NCBI GenBank assembly: GCA_035530655.1
Contig: DATKUK010000006.1
Span: 1-64,000, forward strand
DNA from: DATKUK01 sp035530655
Lineage (GTDB): Bacteria > Planctomycetota > Phycisphaerae > UBA1845 > DATKUK01
Direction of reading: 5' to 3'
DNA length: 64,000 bases
The position numbers were made by a program, and so were the translations under genes. Of this stretch, positions 30,602 to 40,200 are shown in pieces; the stretch's first letter is position 1; every line of letters begins with the position of its first letter. The notes beneath the pieces are model-generated. The model was not told the DNA's origin. It saw only the letters and a list, made by a program, of their open reading frames with translations, and made no database searches.

Positions 30602-31971
30602 GACGGGTTCCCCTTGCTGTCTGTGGCCGCAGTCTGCTGGCGGCGCAGTTGGCGGAACTTGGCCAGACACTCGGCCATCTTCGCTTCGCGCCCGCGGTCA
30701 GTCGGCTCGTAATAGCACTTGTCGACGCCGAGATACTCCTGTGCGACGAACCCTTCCTTGGAGTCGTGCGGGTACTGATAGCCTTGCCCATGTCCGAGCT
30801 GAGCGGCGCCGCGATAGCTGCCGTCGCGCAGGTGTCTGGGCACCGGCTGCGTGCGACCGGCCTTCACGTCCTTGACGGCTCGCCAGATGGCCATGGCCGA
30901 GGCATTGGACTTCTCGGCACAGGCGATGTAGATGGCCGCCTGCGCCAGCGGCAACTGACACTCGGGCATGCCGACAAACTCGCTGACCTGCACAGCCGCG
31001 CTGGCCAGCAGCAGCGCCAACGGGTCGGCGTTGCCCACGTCTTCGGCGGCGCAGATGGCGATGCGCCGGGCGATGAAGCGTGGGTCCTCGCCCGCCTCGA
31101 GCATGCAGGCCAACCAGTAGACCGCTGCGTCCGGATCGCTGCCGCGCATCGACTTGATCAGCGCCGAGGCCGCATCGTAGTGCTCGTCGCCGGTGCCGTC
31201 GTAGTGAATCGCCTTGCGCTGGATGCTTTCGGCGGCCACATCGAGATCGAATCGTACCGGACCGGACGCCTTGCCGTCAGCAGTCAGCTCCTGAAGCTGC
31301 GAGCGAACGCCCACCTCCAGCGCCGTCAGAGCACGACGTGCGTCGCCGTCGCTCATAGTGGCCAGGTGATCCAACGCCTCCTGGGTGATTTGCACATCGT
31401 ATGCGCCCAAGCCTCGCTGCTGGTCAGCGAGGGCGCGGCGCAACAGGACCTCGATCTGCTCGTCGGTCAGCGGCTCGAACTGGAAGATCTGGCTTCGCGA
31501 GAGCAACGGACTGTTGATGGCGAAGAACGGATTCTGCGTGGTGGCTCCCAGAAGGATGATCACGCCGTCCTCGACGTCGCCCAGCAGCACGTCCTGTTGG
31601 GCACGATTGAATCGGTGGAGTTCATCGATAAACAGCACGGTACGCCGCCCGCCGCTGCCCAGCAGCGCTCGGGCCTGGCCAAGGACGTCGCGGACCTGGC
31701 GAACGCCCGCGCCACTTGCATTGACTTGATGGAACTCGGCCTGGGTGTGGTGGGCGATGACGTGGCCGAGGGTGGTCTTTCCCGTTCCGGGCGGGCCGTA
31801 GAAGACCGCCGAGCTGAGCCTGTCGGCCTGCAACATCCGCCGCAGTAGCTTACCGGGCCCGAGGAAGTGCTCCTGGCCGACGAATTCGTCCAACGTTTTC
31901 GGACGCATCCTGACGGCCAGAGGCGCGACCTTCTGCAACTGCTGTTGCTCAGCGGTTTTAAAGAGGCTCAC
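30598..31971 (-). CDS. rarA: Replication-associated recombination protein A (AAA ATPase)
   Basis: A 457-residue clamp-loader-like ATPase (RarA/MgsA/WRNIP1 family) acting at stalled replication forks. It opens with LAVRMRPKTLDEFVGQEHFLGPG, then Walker A FYGPPGTGKTTL, Walker B VLFIDELHRFNRAQQD, sensor LLGATTQNPFFAIN, and the tetramerisation and C-terminal region (KAIHYDGTGDEHYDAASALIKSMRGSDPDAAVYWLACMLEAGEDPRFIARR in outline). The frame is open back to 32217, but the promoter at 32026-32054 places the start downstream. GTG 31971 directly follows GGAGGAGG. It ends in a TTGA overlap with the folate cyclo-ligase gene. Confidence 0.95.
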   Translation of the reverse strand: MSLFKTAEQQQLQKVAPLAVRMRPKTLDEFVGQEHFLGPGKLLRRMLQADRLSSAVFYGPPGTGKTTLGHVIAHHTQAEFHQVNASGAGVRQVRDVLGQARALLGSGGRRTVLFIDELHRFNRAQQDVLLGDVEDGVIILLGATTQNPFFAINSPLLSRSQIFQFEPLTDEQIEVLLRRALADQQRGLGAYDVQITQEALDHLATMSDGDARRALTALEVGVRSQLQELTADGKASGPVRFDLDVAAESIQRKAIHYDGTGDEHYDAASALIKSMRGSDPDAAVYWLACMLEAGEDPRFIARRIAICAAEDVGNADPLALLLASAAVQVSEFVGMPECQLPLAQAAIYIACAEKSNASAMAIWRAVKDVKAGRTQPVPRHLRDGSYRGAAQLGHGQGYQYPHDSKEGFVAQEYLGVDKCYYEPTDRGREAKMAECLAKFRQLRRQQTAATDSKGNPS

Positions 31972-32025
31972 GGCCTCCTCCGCGGGTGTGCGCCCGACCA
32001 ACAACGTACGCTGGTCCAGCGTATC

Positions 32026-32054
32026 ATTATACACGCTTGCTGTCCGCCCGCCAG
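32026..32054 (-). promoter_or_regulatory. Predicted sigma70-type promoter of rarA
   Basis: On the minus strand, CTGGCG (32054-32049) and TATAAT (32031-32026) are separated by exactly 17 bases. This puts transcription start near 32018 and leaves a leader of about 45 bases before the GTG at 31971. The -35 box resembles the one found upstream of the arginine decarboxylase gene (TTGGCG, also 17 bases). Confidence 0.65.
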
Positions 32055-32176
32055 GGGCAGCGGGAACCCCACGGCCGGTGTGGCCGAATTCGTGCGGGGC
32101 GAGCGGAGACTCAAAGCACGTCCAGGCCCTACCGATATACACGAGGGTCAACCTGATTCGTCCGGAGGTTAAAACC

Positions 32177-34003
32177 GTGTGTGGTATCGTGGGATATATC
32201 GGGCATAAGCAGGCCAAGCCGGTCCTGCTGGAGGGTCTTAAACGCCTCGAGTACCGCGGCTACGACAGCGCCGGCGTGGCGTTGCTGAGCGATGGCCAGC
32301 TACGCACCACACGCTCGGTGGGTCGGATCCTGGCCCTGGAAGAGAAGCTGGGCGACGTCGACTCCCCCGCAACGGCGGGCGTGGCCCACACCCGTTGGGC
32401 CACCCACGGTCATCCGACCGAACAGAACGCCCATCCACACTCCGACGCCTCGGGCCAGATCGCCGTGGTCCACAACGGCATCATCGAGAACTACCACTCG
32501 CTCCGCCAATACCTCACGCAGCACGGGATCGAGTTCTACGGTGAGACTGACACCGAGGTGCTGGCCAAACTTATCGGACATTTCTACCAGGGCGATATCG
32601 AGCAGGCCGTCCGCACCGCCCTCGCCGAGGTCCAAGGGACGTACGGCTTGGCTGTGTTGTGCGCCCACGAACCCGACCGGCTGGTGCTGGCCCGGTTGGG
32701 AAGCCCCTTGATCGTGGGGGTGGGCGACGGCGAGTACATCGTCGCCAGCGATGCGGCCGCCATCGTGGAACACACGAAACAGGTGATCTATCTGGCCGAC
32801 CGCGAAATGGCGGTGGCCACCCGCGACAGCTTCCGCTCGACGACGCTCGACGCCGTGCCCGTCACCAAGCAGGTTCACCAGGTGGACTTCGACCTACAGG
32901 AGATCGAGCTGGCCGGGTACGAGCACTTCATGCTCAAGGAGATCTGCGAACAGCCCGAGTGTATGCGGAACTGCCTGCGCGGCCGACTCCTGCCGCGTGA
33001 GGGGCGTATCCACCTCGGTGGGATCGGCGAGCACGTACGCGAGCTGGTCCAGGCCCGGCGGGTCATCATGACCGGCTGTGGCACGGCCTGGCACGCCGGT
33101 CTGATCGGTGAGTACCTGTTGGAAGACTTGGCCCGCGTGGTTTGCGAGACCGAATACGCCAGCGAGCTTCGCTACCGCAACCCGCTGATTGGGCCGGGCA
33201 CGATCGTGATCGCCATATCGCAAAGCGGCGAGACGGCGGACACGCTGGCCGCCCTGCGTGAGACCAAAGAGAAGGGCGCGATGGTCCTGGGCGTGGTCAA
33301 CGTGGTGGGCTCGAGCATCGCCCGCGAGACCGACGCCGGTGTGTACCTGCACGTCGGGCCGGAGATCGGCGTGGCGAGCACGAAGGCGTTCATCGGTCAG
33401 CTCACTGTGCTGACCATGTTGGCGATCCAGATGGGACGGCGGCGGCACCTCAGTCAGCAGCGTGCGGCCGAATTGATCGAGGCGCTGGCCTGCGTGCCCG
33501 ATCAGATCGACCAGATTCTCTTGCAGTCGGACCACATTCGTCGCGTGGCCGAGCAATGTTTGGACCAGGAGAACTGGTTGTACCTGGGGCGGGGGTACAA
33601 TTACCCCATCGCCCTGGAAGGTGCCCTGAAGCTCAAGGAGATCAGCTACGTCCACGCCGAGGGCATGCCGGCCGCCGAGATGAAGCACGGTCCGATCGCC
33701 CTGATCAGCGATGGCATGCCGACCGTTTTTGTCGCCACACGGTGCAGCCAGTACGAGAAGATCGTCGGCAACATCGAGGAGGTCCGCACGCGAGGAGGAC
33801 GCGTCATCGCCGTGGCCACCGAGGGCGACGAGCGGCTCGCCGAGTTGGCCGATGACGTCTTCGTCGTGCCGGACGCCCCCGAGCCGCTTCAGCCTCTGCT
33901 GACGGTCGTACCGTTGCAGCTACTGGCTTACCACGCGGCGGTGCTTCGCGGATGCAACGTCGACAAGCCGCGCAACTTGGCCAAGAGCGTTACCGTCGAG
34001 TAA
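32177..34003 (+). CDS. glmS: Glutamine-fructose-6-phosphate aminotransferase
   Basis: A 608-residue enzyme making glucosamine-6-phosphate, the first committed step to UDP-GlcNAc. GTG 32177 puts the catalytic Cys at residue 2 (M-CGIVGYIG), as required for an N-terminal nucleophile glutaminase, and has GGAGG 9 bases upstream. The glutaminase domain shows RWATHGHPTEQNAHPH. Two SIS isomerase domains follow, with TGCGTAWHAG, ISQSGETADTLAALRE and LGRGYNYPIALEGALKLKEISYVHAEG. The C-terminus KPRNLAKSVTVE is canonical. Its promoter must lie in the 205 bases shared with divergent rarA. MurA, also using UDP-GlcNAc, is encoded close by on the other strand. I saw no glmS ribozyme. Confidence 0.97.
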   Translation: MCGIVGYIGHKQAKPVLLEGLKRLEYRGYDSAGVALLSDGQLRTTRSVGRILALEEKLGDVDSPATAGVAHTRWATHGHPTEQNAHPHSDASGQIAVVHNGIIENYHSLRQYLTQHGIEFYGETDTEVLAKLIGHFYQGDIEQAVRTALAEVQGTYGLAVLCAHEPDRLVLARLGSPLIVGVGDGEYIVASDAAAIVEHTKQVIYLADREMAVATRDSFRSTTLDAVPVTKQVHQVDFDLQEIELAGYEHFMLKEICEQPECMRNCLRGRLLPREGRIHLGGIGEHVRELVQARRVIMTGCGTAWHAGLIGEYLLEDLARVVCETEYASELRYRNPLIGPGTIVIAISQSGETADTLAALRETKEKGAMVLGVVNVVGSSIARETDAGVYLHVGPEIGVASTKAFIGQLTVLTMLAIQMGRRRHLSQQRAAELIEALACVPDQIDQILLQSDHIRRVAEQCLDQENWLYLGRGYNYPIALEGALKLKEISYVHAEGMPAAEMKHGPIALISDGMPTVFVATRCSQYEKIVGNIEEVRTRGGRVIAVATEGDERLAELADDVFVVPDAPEPLQPLLTVVPLQLLAYHAAVLRGCNVDKPRNLAKSVTVE

Positions 34004-34021
34004 CGACCTGCCCAGGTGCCG

Positions 34022-34435
34022 TCAGGTGCAGGCCCGCCACAGGCCCACACGCCTGTCGTCGTGCACCCACGCGAACAGGCCCTCGCCCATCATCGCCTGC
34101 CAGGAGAGTTTCCCGCCGCCCGGCAGCGTTTGGTTGACGGCGTGCTCGACCACCTCGAAGGACCACACCTGGCTGACTTGCCGGCCGGCAGACCATCGCC
34201 AGTACCACCTGCCTGGCGCGAGCGGCCGATCCGGTACATACACCGTCCACGGGCCGAAGCTCTCCTCGATGGTTTCTCCCGCAGTGAAGGCACGATCGCG
34301 CGACAGCTCGATCCGGTAGCGTTGCGCCTCGGGCACGGGCTTGACGACGAAACCCGGGAGGTTCAGCGTGATTCGCTCGCCCCGGTGCGGTTTACGGATT
34401 TCTATTATAGGGTTCGGATACCTGTGAGAACGCAT
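34022..34435 (-). CDS. Lone Fn3-like/DUF4962-type module
   Basis: A 137-residue protein with no signal peptide. The segment RITLNLPGFVVKPVPEAQRYRIELSRDRAFTAGE, then GPWTVYVPDRPLAPGRWYWRWSA and VWSFEV, matches the N-terminal Fn3-like domain of heparinase II/III proteins (compare FTFQIAADRDF and PFYWRIGYRD in the heparinase at 13700). Normally this is followed by the lyase toroid. Here only about 40 residues follow, with a stop at 34022. It is 69 bases after murA on the same strand and converges with glmS. It could be a truncated lyase gene or a free-standing domain; no toroid remnant is visible downstream because glmS occupies that space. Confidence 0.6.
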   Translation of the reverse strand: MRSHRYPNPIIEIRKPHRGERITLNLPGFVVKPVPEAQRYRIELSRDRAFTAGETIEESFGPWTVYVPDRPLAPGRWYWRWSAGRQVSQVWSFEVVEHAVNQTLPGGGKLSWQAMMGEGLFAWVHDDRRVGLWRACT

Positions 34436-34504
34436 GGGCTTACCCCCGAGTTATCCGGCGGCACGGGCCGGTCCATTTTCGTTGCCGAGGCGACACTCGC
34501 GCGA

Positions 34505-35770
34505 TCACTCGCTAAGCCGGCGGATGGCCGCCCCCACCGCCGCCAGCTTGGCCTCGATTTGCTCGTACCCGCGGTCGATGTGGTAGACACGGCTTACCCG
34601 TGTCTGGCCTTTGGCCGCCAGGCCTGCCAGCACCATCGCCGCCGAGGCCCGCAGGTCGGACGCCATCACCGGCGCGCCGATCAACTGCGCCACACCTTCC
34701 ACAATCACCGTCGCGCCCTCTTTGCGCAGCCTGGCGCCCATGCGGTTCAGTTCGGCCACGTGCAGGAAGCGGTCGGGAAAGATCTTTTCGGTGATCACGC
34801 TGTTGCCCGCGGCCCTGCTGAGCAGTGCCATAAGCTGTGCCTGAAGGTCGGTCGGGTAGCCCGGATACGGCTGCGTCGCCACCGTGGCCGGCATGAGCTT
34901 GCGGCCGGCCGCCACGACTACCTCGTCACCGTCGCGCTCCACCGACGCGCCGCAATGACGCAGCACCTCGACCACCGCCAGCAGGTGATCCATCCGGCCG
35001 TTGACCAGCCTCAGCTCGCCATCAGTAATGGCGGCCGCCATCATAAACGTTCCGGCCTCGATACGGTCGGGTATGATGGTGTACCGGCATCCCGTGAGGC
35101 GTTCGACACCTTCGATCACGATCTTAGGCGAGCCGTGCCCCCGGATCTTGGCGCCGCAGGCGTTGAGGAACTCCGCCAGGTCGGCGATCTCCGGCTCGCA
35201 CGCCGCCGACTCGACCACCGTCGTGCCTTTCGCCAGCGCGGCGGCCATCATCACATTGGCGGTACCGGTCACCGTCGAGCCGAAGGGTCCACCCAGGAAG
35301 ATCTCCGCTCCGCGCAGCCGGTCGGCTCGCAGATGGACGTCACCGCCGATCAGTTGCACGTCGGCACCCAGGCTGCGCATGCCCTTCAGATGCAGGTCGA
35401 TCGGCCGATACCCGATCGTGCAGCCGCCGGGCATCGACACCTGCGCCCGCCCGCGTCTGGCAAGCAGTGGCCCCATCACGCAGACACTGGCCCGCATCTT
35501 GCGCACCAGGTCGTACTCGGCGTGACACTGCGAGTCGTCCTCGACCCGCAAGTGCAGCGAGCCATCGGCCTCGCGCCGGCAGGATAGTCCCAGTTGCCCC
35601 AGCAACTGCATCAGGTGGTCCACGTCGGCAAGCTCCGGCACGCCGCACAGCACCGTTTCGCCTTCGGTTAGGATGCTGGCGGCCATGATGGGCAGGGCGG
35701 CGTTCTTGGCCCCACCAATGGTGACCGAACCGGCCAGTTTGGCGCCTCCATCGATCAGGAAGTAATCCAT
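34505..35770 (-). CDS. murA: UDP-N-acetylglucosamine 1-carboxyvinyltransferase
   Basis: A 421-residue enzyme for the first committed step of peptidoglycan synthesis, transferring enolpyruvate from PEP to UDP-GlcNAc. Visible are the N-terminal KLAGSVTIGGAKNAALPIMAA, with its catalytic Lys, and SMPGGCTIGYRPIDLH, with the PEP-binding Cys at residue 117 (the fosfomycin target). The second inside-out domain carries TGCRYTIIPDRIEAGTFM and PYPGYPTDLQAQ, and the C-terminal DLRASAAMVLAGLAA is standard. Length is normal. It starts 26 bases after the prmC stop, so prmC-murA is probably one transcript. Presence of murA implies a peptidoglycan-making cell. Confidence 0.97.
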   Translation of the reverse strand: MDYFLIDGGAKLAGSVTIGGAKNAALPIMAASILTEGETVLCGVPELADVDHLMQLLGQLGLSCRREADGSLHLRVEDDSQCHAEYDLVRKMRASVCVMGPLLARRGRAQVSMPGGCTIGYRPIDLHLKGMRSLGADVQLIGGDVHLRADRLRGAEIFLGGPFGSTVTGTANVMMAAALAKGTTVVESAACEPEIADLAEFLNACGAKIRGHGSPKIVIEGVERLTGCRYTIIPDRIEAGTFMMAAAITDGELRLVNGRMDHLLAVVEVLRHCGASVERDGDEVVVAAGRKLMPATVATQPYPGYPTDLQAQLMALLSRAAGNSVITEKIFPDRFLHVAELNRMGARLRKEGATVIVEGVAQLIGAPVMASDLRASAAMVLAGLAAKGQTRVSRVYHIDRGYEQIEAKLAAVGAAIRRLSE

Positions 35771-35796
35771 TACCTCGAGCCCTCCACTGCCGGGTG

Positions 35797-36687
35797 CTAC
35801 CCGACCAGCAAGAAGTGCATCACGCGCTGGATACCGGCCAAGTCGCGTCGGACGGTTACCAACTCGAATCGCCCTTTAGCCGCAAACAACTCGGCCACTT
35901 GCTCGTGCTGTCCGTAACCCACTTCAACAAACACCGCCGCTCCGGGCCAGAGCACGCGCGGCCCACCCTCGGTGAGCTTACGGTAAAACACCAACCCCTC
36001 TGGTCCCGCCGCCAAGGCCTCGCGCGGCTCGTATCGGGCCACCTCGGGGGGCAGTTTGTCGATCTGATCGTCGGCAATGTATGGCGGGTTGGACACGAGC
36101 AGATCGAATCCGCCATCCGGCACGACCTTTTCGCCCAACACCAAGCCGTCCGCTTCCACCAGCCTCACCCGATCCTCCACACCATGCCGTACCGCATTTT
36201 CGTGCGCGACCGCCAAGCTGTCCGGCGAGATGTCGGTGGCCACCACCCAAGCCTTCTCCAAATACTTGGCCAGCGAAACGGCGATGCAGCCGCTTCCCGT
36301 GCCCAACTCGAGGATGTTCCATCGCTGGCGGTCGCCTACCCGGCAGTGGTCGATCACCTCCTGGACGAGCAGCTCGGTCTCGGGCCGAGGGACGAGCACC
36401 GCCGGGGTCACCTTAAACTCCAGCGAAAAAAACTCCTTTCGCCCGATCAGATACGCCACCGGCACCCGCTGGGCCGCCTGCCGCACCAGATCACGAAGGA
36501 CATCCATCTGTGCCTTACTCGGCACGTGCTCGAAGCGGGTATAGAGCTGGATTTTCTCGCAGCCCAGCGCGTGCGCTAACAGCAGCTCGCTGCACAGGCG
36601 CGGCTGATCGACGCCTTTGTCGGCCAGGTGCTGTCGTGTCCAATTCAACAGCCGCCCTATCGTCCACGGCTGGGATCCATCGGCCAT
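35797..36687 (-). CDS. prmC: Peptide chain release factor N5-glutamine methyltransferase
   Basis: A 296-residue SAM methyltransferase that modifies the GGQ glutamine of release factors. The N-terminal helical domain is LLNWTRQHLADKGVDQPRLCSELLLAHALG; the linker has RVPVAYLIGRKEFFSLEFKVTPAVLVPRPETELLV. Motif I is ILELGTGSGCIAVSLA, and the catalytic motif is SNPPYIAD. The ATG at 36687 gives normal length; the frame extends to 36786 but adds unrelated residues. It is followed by murA. Usually prmC lies beside prfA, which is not present here. Confidence 0.95.
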   Translation of the reverse strand: MADGSQPWTIGRLLNWTRQHLADKGVDQPRLCSELLLAHALGCEKIQLYTRFEHVPSKAQMDVLRDLVRQAAQRVPVAYLIGRKEFFSLEFKVTPAVLVPRPETELLVQEVIDHCRVGDRQRWNILELGTGSGCIAVSLAKYLEKAWVVATDISPDSLAVAHENAVRHGVEDRVRLVEADGLVLGEKVVPDGGFDLLVSNPPYIADDQIDKLPPEVARYEPREALAAGPEGLVFYRKLTEGGPRVLWPGAAVFVEVGYGQHEQVAELFAAKGRFELVTVRRDLAGIQRVMHFLLVG

Positions 36688-36838
36688 GCCGTCCAGTAGA
36701 CCACAGGGGCGGGGCGCAGGCAACGCCGGCGCCGGCAGGTTTGATTGGCCAGGCGCCGACGCGTAGAGTAGAGCGAGTTGCCTCACGGACTATGGGCGCA
36801 GAATTGGTTTGCTGCACGTGAGGTCACTGCGCGATGGA

Positions 36839-38674
36839 ATGAGTCAGCAACGTTTCGATGTCATCGTGATCGGCGGCGGGCATGCCGCCGCTGAAGCCGC
36901 CTGGGCGGCGGCTCGCATGGGCATGCGCACGGGCATGGTCACCATGTCGGTGTCCAGCATCGGGCGGATGAGCTGCAACCCTGCGATCGGCGGTATTGGT
37001 AAGGGGCAGATCGTCCGCGAGATTGATGCCATGGGCGGCCTGATGGGTCTGGCCGCCGACGCTGTAGGTATCCAGTTCCGCATGCTCAACCGCCGTAAGG
37101 GGCCGGCCGTCCAGGCCCCGCGGGCCCAGGCCGACCGCGCCGCCTACGCCCGTTGCGTGCGGACCATGCTGGAGGGCACACCCGGCCTCGAGATCATCCA
37201 GGGCACCGCCACGGATATCGCAGTACGGCAGCACCGGCAATCGCTCGCCGGTCAAACGGCAACCGGTGTGGTCTTGGCCGACGGGCGGTGCCTGCCCGCG
37301 GCTGCCGTCGTGCTGACCACGGGAACATTTCTGCGCGGGTTGATCCACTGCGGCTCCCGCCAGTTTGCGGGCGGACGGCTGGGCGAGCCGTCGTCCGAGC
37401 AACTCAGTTACTCGCTTGAGCGGATGGGCTTTGGCCTGGGCCGGCTCAAGACGGGCACACCGCCGCGGGTCCGCCGTGACTCGATCGATTTCGGGCGACT
37501 TCAGGCCCAGCCGGGCGATGACGAGCCGGTTCCGTTCAGCTTCCTTACCGATCGTATCGAGCAGCCCCAGACCTGCTGCTGGATCACGTACACCAACCCC
37601 GCCACGCACGCGCTGATTCGTGCCAACCTCCACCTGGCACCGATGTACTCGGGTCAGATCCGATCGACCGGTCCACGTTACTGCCCGAGCATAGAGGACA
37701 AGGTGGTCCGCTTCGCTGACAAGGATCGCCACCAGATCTTCCTGGAACCCGAGGGAACCGACAGCGAGCGGATCTACTGCAACGGCATCCCCACCTCCTT
37801 GCCTGTCGACGTGCAGCGCCCCATGGTCCGCAGCATCGAGGGGATGGAAAGGGCTGAAATCCTCCAATACGGGTACGCCATAGAATACGACTACGTACCA
37901 CCGGACCAGCTCCACGCCACGCTTGAGAGCAAGCCGGTGGCCGGGCTTTTTCTGGCGGGGCAGATCAACGGCACGAGTGGGTACGAGGAAGCGGCCGGTC
38001 AGGGCCTGGTAGCCGGTGTGAACGCGGCACGGCTGGTGCAGGGCCGAGAGCCGATCGCGCTTCGGCGCGACCAGGCCTACATCGGCGTGATGATCGATGA
38101 TCTGGTCACCCGACCGCCTACCGAGCCCTACCGCATGTTCACGTCACGAGCCGAGTATCGTCTGCACCTGCGAAGCGACAACGCCGACCAGCGTCTGACC
38201 CCGCTTGGGCGCGAGGTGGGCCTGGTCGACGAGGATCGCTGGCAGCAATTCGTGGACAAGCAGGATCAGCTTGCGCAGGCCCGCCGCTTTCTCCAGACGC
38301 ACCGGCGCGACGGTGGGTCGCTGGCCGACTGGCTCCGCCGACCCGATGTGACGTGGCGTGAGCTGGTCGATGGCGACGCCTCGTTTGCGGCGATCATCCT
38401 CGATCAGATCGAGATCGAACTGAAGTACAGCGGGTATCTCGATCGACAGCGACGGCAGATCGAACGGTTCAGTGAGCTGGAGTCGCGCCCCCTACCGGCG
38501 GATCTGGACTACGCAAGCGTGGACCAGCTTCGAGCCGAGGCGCGCGAGCGTCTGTCGGCTGTGGCCCCGCGCAGCCTCGGTCAGGCCTCGCGCATCAGCG
38601 GGATCACGCCGGCGGATCTGACGATTCTGATGATACACTTGCAACGCAAAGCCCGCCCGCGCCGCGGCGGCTAG
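36839..38674 (+). CDS. mnmG: tRNA uridine-34 carboxymethylaminomethyl modification enzyme, FAD subunit
   Basis: A 611-residue FAD-dependent enzyme working with MnmE at the wobble uridine of tRNA. The FAD-binding loop is VIVIGGGHAAAEAAWAAARMG. Further hallmarks are CNPAIGGIGKGQIVREIDAMGG, FRMLNRRKGPAVQAPRAQADR, YCPSIEDKVVRFADK, HQIFLEPEG and INGTSGYEEAAGQGLVAGVNAA. The C-terminal helical domain has MFTSRAEYRLHLRSDNADQRLTP in outline and ends RISGITPADLTILMIHLQ. The start at ATG 36839 is chosen by family alignment; ribosome binding is weak (GATGGA). Its partner mnmE is not in the window. Confidence 0.97.
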   Translation: MSQQRFDVIVIGGGHAAAEAAWAAARMGMRTGMVTMSVSSIGRMSCNPAIGGIGKGQIVREIDAMGGLMGLAADAVGIQFRMLNRRKGPAVQAPRAQADRAAYARCVRTMLEGTPGLEIIQGTATDIAVRQHRQSLAGQTATGVVLADGRCLPAAAVVLTTGTFLRGLIHCGSRQFAGGRLGEPSSEQLSYSLERMGFGLGRLKTGTPPRVRRDSIDFGRLQAQPGDDEPVPFSFLTDRIEQPQTCCWITYTNPATHALIRANLHLAPMYSGQIRSTGPRYCPSIEDKVVRFADKDRHQIFLEPEGTDSERIYCNGIPTSLPVDVQRPMVRSIEGMERAEILQYGYAIEYDYVPPDQLHATLESKPVAGLFLAGQINGTSGYEEAAGQGLVAGVNAARLVQGREPIALRRDQAYIGVMIDDLVTRPPTEPYRMFTSRAEYRLHLRSDNADQRLTPLGREVGLVDEDRWQQFVDKQDQLAQARRFLQTHRRDGGSLADWLRRPDVTWRELVDGDASFAAIILDQIEIELKYSGYLDRQRRQIERFSELESRPLPADLDYASVDQLRAEARERLSAVAPRSLGQASRISGITPADLTILMIHLQRKARPRRGG

Positions 38675-38790
38675 CCCGTCACGGCGAGATCGCCTGCGTG
38701 TGGGGCGCGCGCGCCGCGGGCGCGTACGATTGACGCCTTCGCTGCCCACTCTTACCATCGCCACAACCTTGATTGTCCTGGAGGCCCGAC

Positions 38791-40179
38791 ATGTCCGGCA
38801 AACCCGTCAAGAGCTGGCAGGCCCGGCTGAGCAAAGCGGCCGATGCCCTCACCGAGCAATTCGTCGAATCGATCAGCCTCGACTGGCGACTGGCCAAGTA
38901 CGACATTGCAGGCAGCGTCGTCCACGCCGAGATGCTGGCCGAGGTCGGTCTGATCACCCACGACGAGCTTCGCCAGATCAAGCAGGGCCTCAAGGCCATC
39001 GACGCCGACATCGACGCCGGCAAGCTCAAACCCAACGTCAGTCAGGAAGACGTGCACATGGTGGTTGAGGCCGATCTGATCAAACGCGCCGGATCGGCAG
39101 GTCAGAAGCTCCACACGGCCCGCTCACGAAACGACCAGGTTTCGTTGGACATGCGCCTGTGGATGCGGGATGCGATCGATCGCGAGATCGTTCCGCGGAT
39201 CGTGGCGCTTCAGGCCGCCCTGGTGGGTCTGGCCGACGAGCAGGGCCAGCTTCTGATGCCCGGCTACACACACTTGCAGCGAGCCCAGCCGGTGCTGCTG
39301 GGGGCTTACCTGCTGGCCTATGCGGAGATGCTCGACCGCGACCGGCAGCGCTTTGAGGATGCCCGTCGGCGCGTCAATGTCTGCCCGCTCGGGGCCGGCG
39401 CCCTGGCCGGCACGACCTTACCCATTGATCGGCAATTCGTGGCCGACCGCCTCGGCTTCGCGGCGGTCGCCGCCAACAGCATGGACGCCACCAGCGACCG
39501 AGACTTCTGCCTGGAGTACGCCGGTGCGTGCAGCCAAGTGATGGTCCATCTGTCGCGCCTGGCGGAGGATTGGATTCTGTACAACAGTTGCGAGTTCGGT
39601 TTTCTGCGCATCGACGATGCGTTTTGTACCGGCTCGTCCATGATGCCGCAGAAACGCAATCCCGACCTTCTCGAGCTTGTCCGTGGCAAGACCGGCCGGG
39701 TCTTCGGCGCCGTGGCCGGGCTGCTTGCCATGCTGAAGGCTCAGCCGCTCTCCTACAACCGGGACGTGCAGGAAGACAAGTTCCACGTTTTCACCGCACA
39801 CGACACCACCAGCGCGTGCCTCAAGGTGTTCGAGGCCATCGTCCGCAATAGTCGGTTCGACGGCGAACGGATGTCGGCTGTCGTGGGCGACGGGCTGCCC
39901 GATGCCACCGCACTGGCTGAGTACCTTGTGGGCAAGGGCGTGCCGTTTCGCCAGGCGCATCAGATCGTCGGTGCTCTGGCGGCCGAGTGCGACCAGCAGG
40001 GCCAAAGGCTGGGCGACCTGCCGCTGGAACAACTGCAGCGCGCCTGCGACAGGATCGAAGACAGCGTCTACGAATATCTGGGGCCGGCCAATGTCGTCCG
40101 ACGATATCGCAGCGAAGGCGCCGCCGGCACCGAGTCGCTTGAGCGCCAGCTGAAACAGTGGCGGGAGCGCCTGCGCTGA
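38791..40179 (+). CDS. argH: Argininosuccinate lyase
   Basis: A 462-residue lyase splitting argininosuccinate into arginine and fumarate, the last step of arginine synthesis. The N-terminus WQARLSKAADALTEQFVESI and the conserved blocks TARSRNDQVSLDMRLW, LMPGYTHLQRAQPVLLG and the signature GSSMMPQKRNPD are present, as are LPLSYN-like QPLSYNRDVQEDK residues. The ATG at 38791 has TGGAGG 7 bases upstream. It opens a same-strand run to rdgB in which argB, argD and argF supply ornithine-to-citrulline steps. argG is missing from the window. Confidence 0.96.
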   Translation: MSGKPVKSWQARLSKAADALTEQFVESISLDWRLAKYDIAGSVVHAEMLAEVGLITHDELRQIKQGLKAIDADIDAGKLKPNVSQEDVHMVVEADLIKRAGSAGQKLHTARSRNDQVSLDMRLWMRDAIDREIVPRIVALQAALVGLADEQGQLLMPGYTHLQRAQPVLLGAYLLAYAEMLDRDRQRFEDARRRVNVCPLGAGALAGTTLPIDRQFVADRLGFAAVAANSMDATSDRDFCLEYAGACSQVMVHLSRLAEDWILYNSCEFGFLRIDDAFCTGSSMMPQKRNPDLLELVRGKTGRVFGAVAGLLAMLKAQPLSYNRDVQEDKFHVFTAHDTTSACLKVFEAIVRNSRFDGERMSAVVGDGLPDATALAEYLVGKGVPFRQAHQIVGALAAECDQQGQRLGDLPLEQLQRACDRIEDSVYEYLGPANVVRRYRSEGAAGTESLERQLKQWRERLR

Positions 40180-40200
40180 CGCCGGCCCGACCGAGTGAAC

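Noticed and set aside
31972..32176. A glmS ribozyme or riboswitch before glmS
   Set aside because: The leader is a short divergent region that also holds the rarA promoter, and I could not find the conserved ribozyme core. A covariance-model search would be decisive.
38709..38728. GC-rich palindromic run before argH as a terminator
   Set aside because: It consists mostly of GCGC repeats without a defined loop or following T-run, so it is likely compositional.
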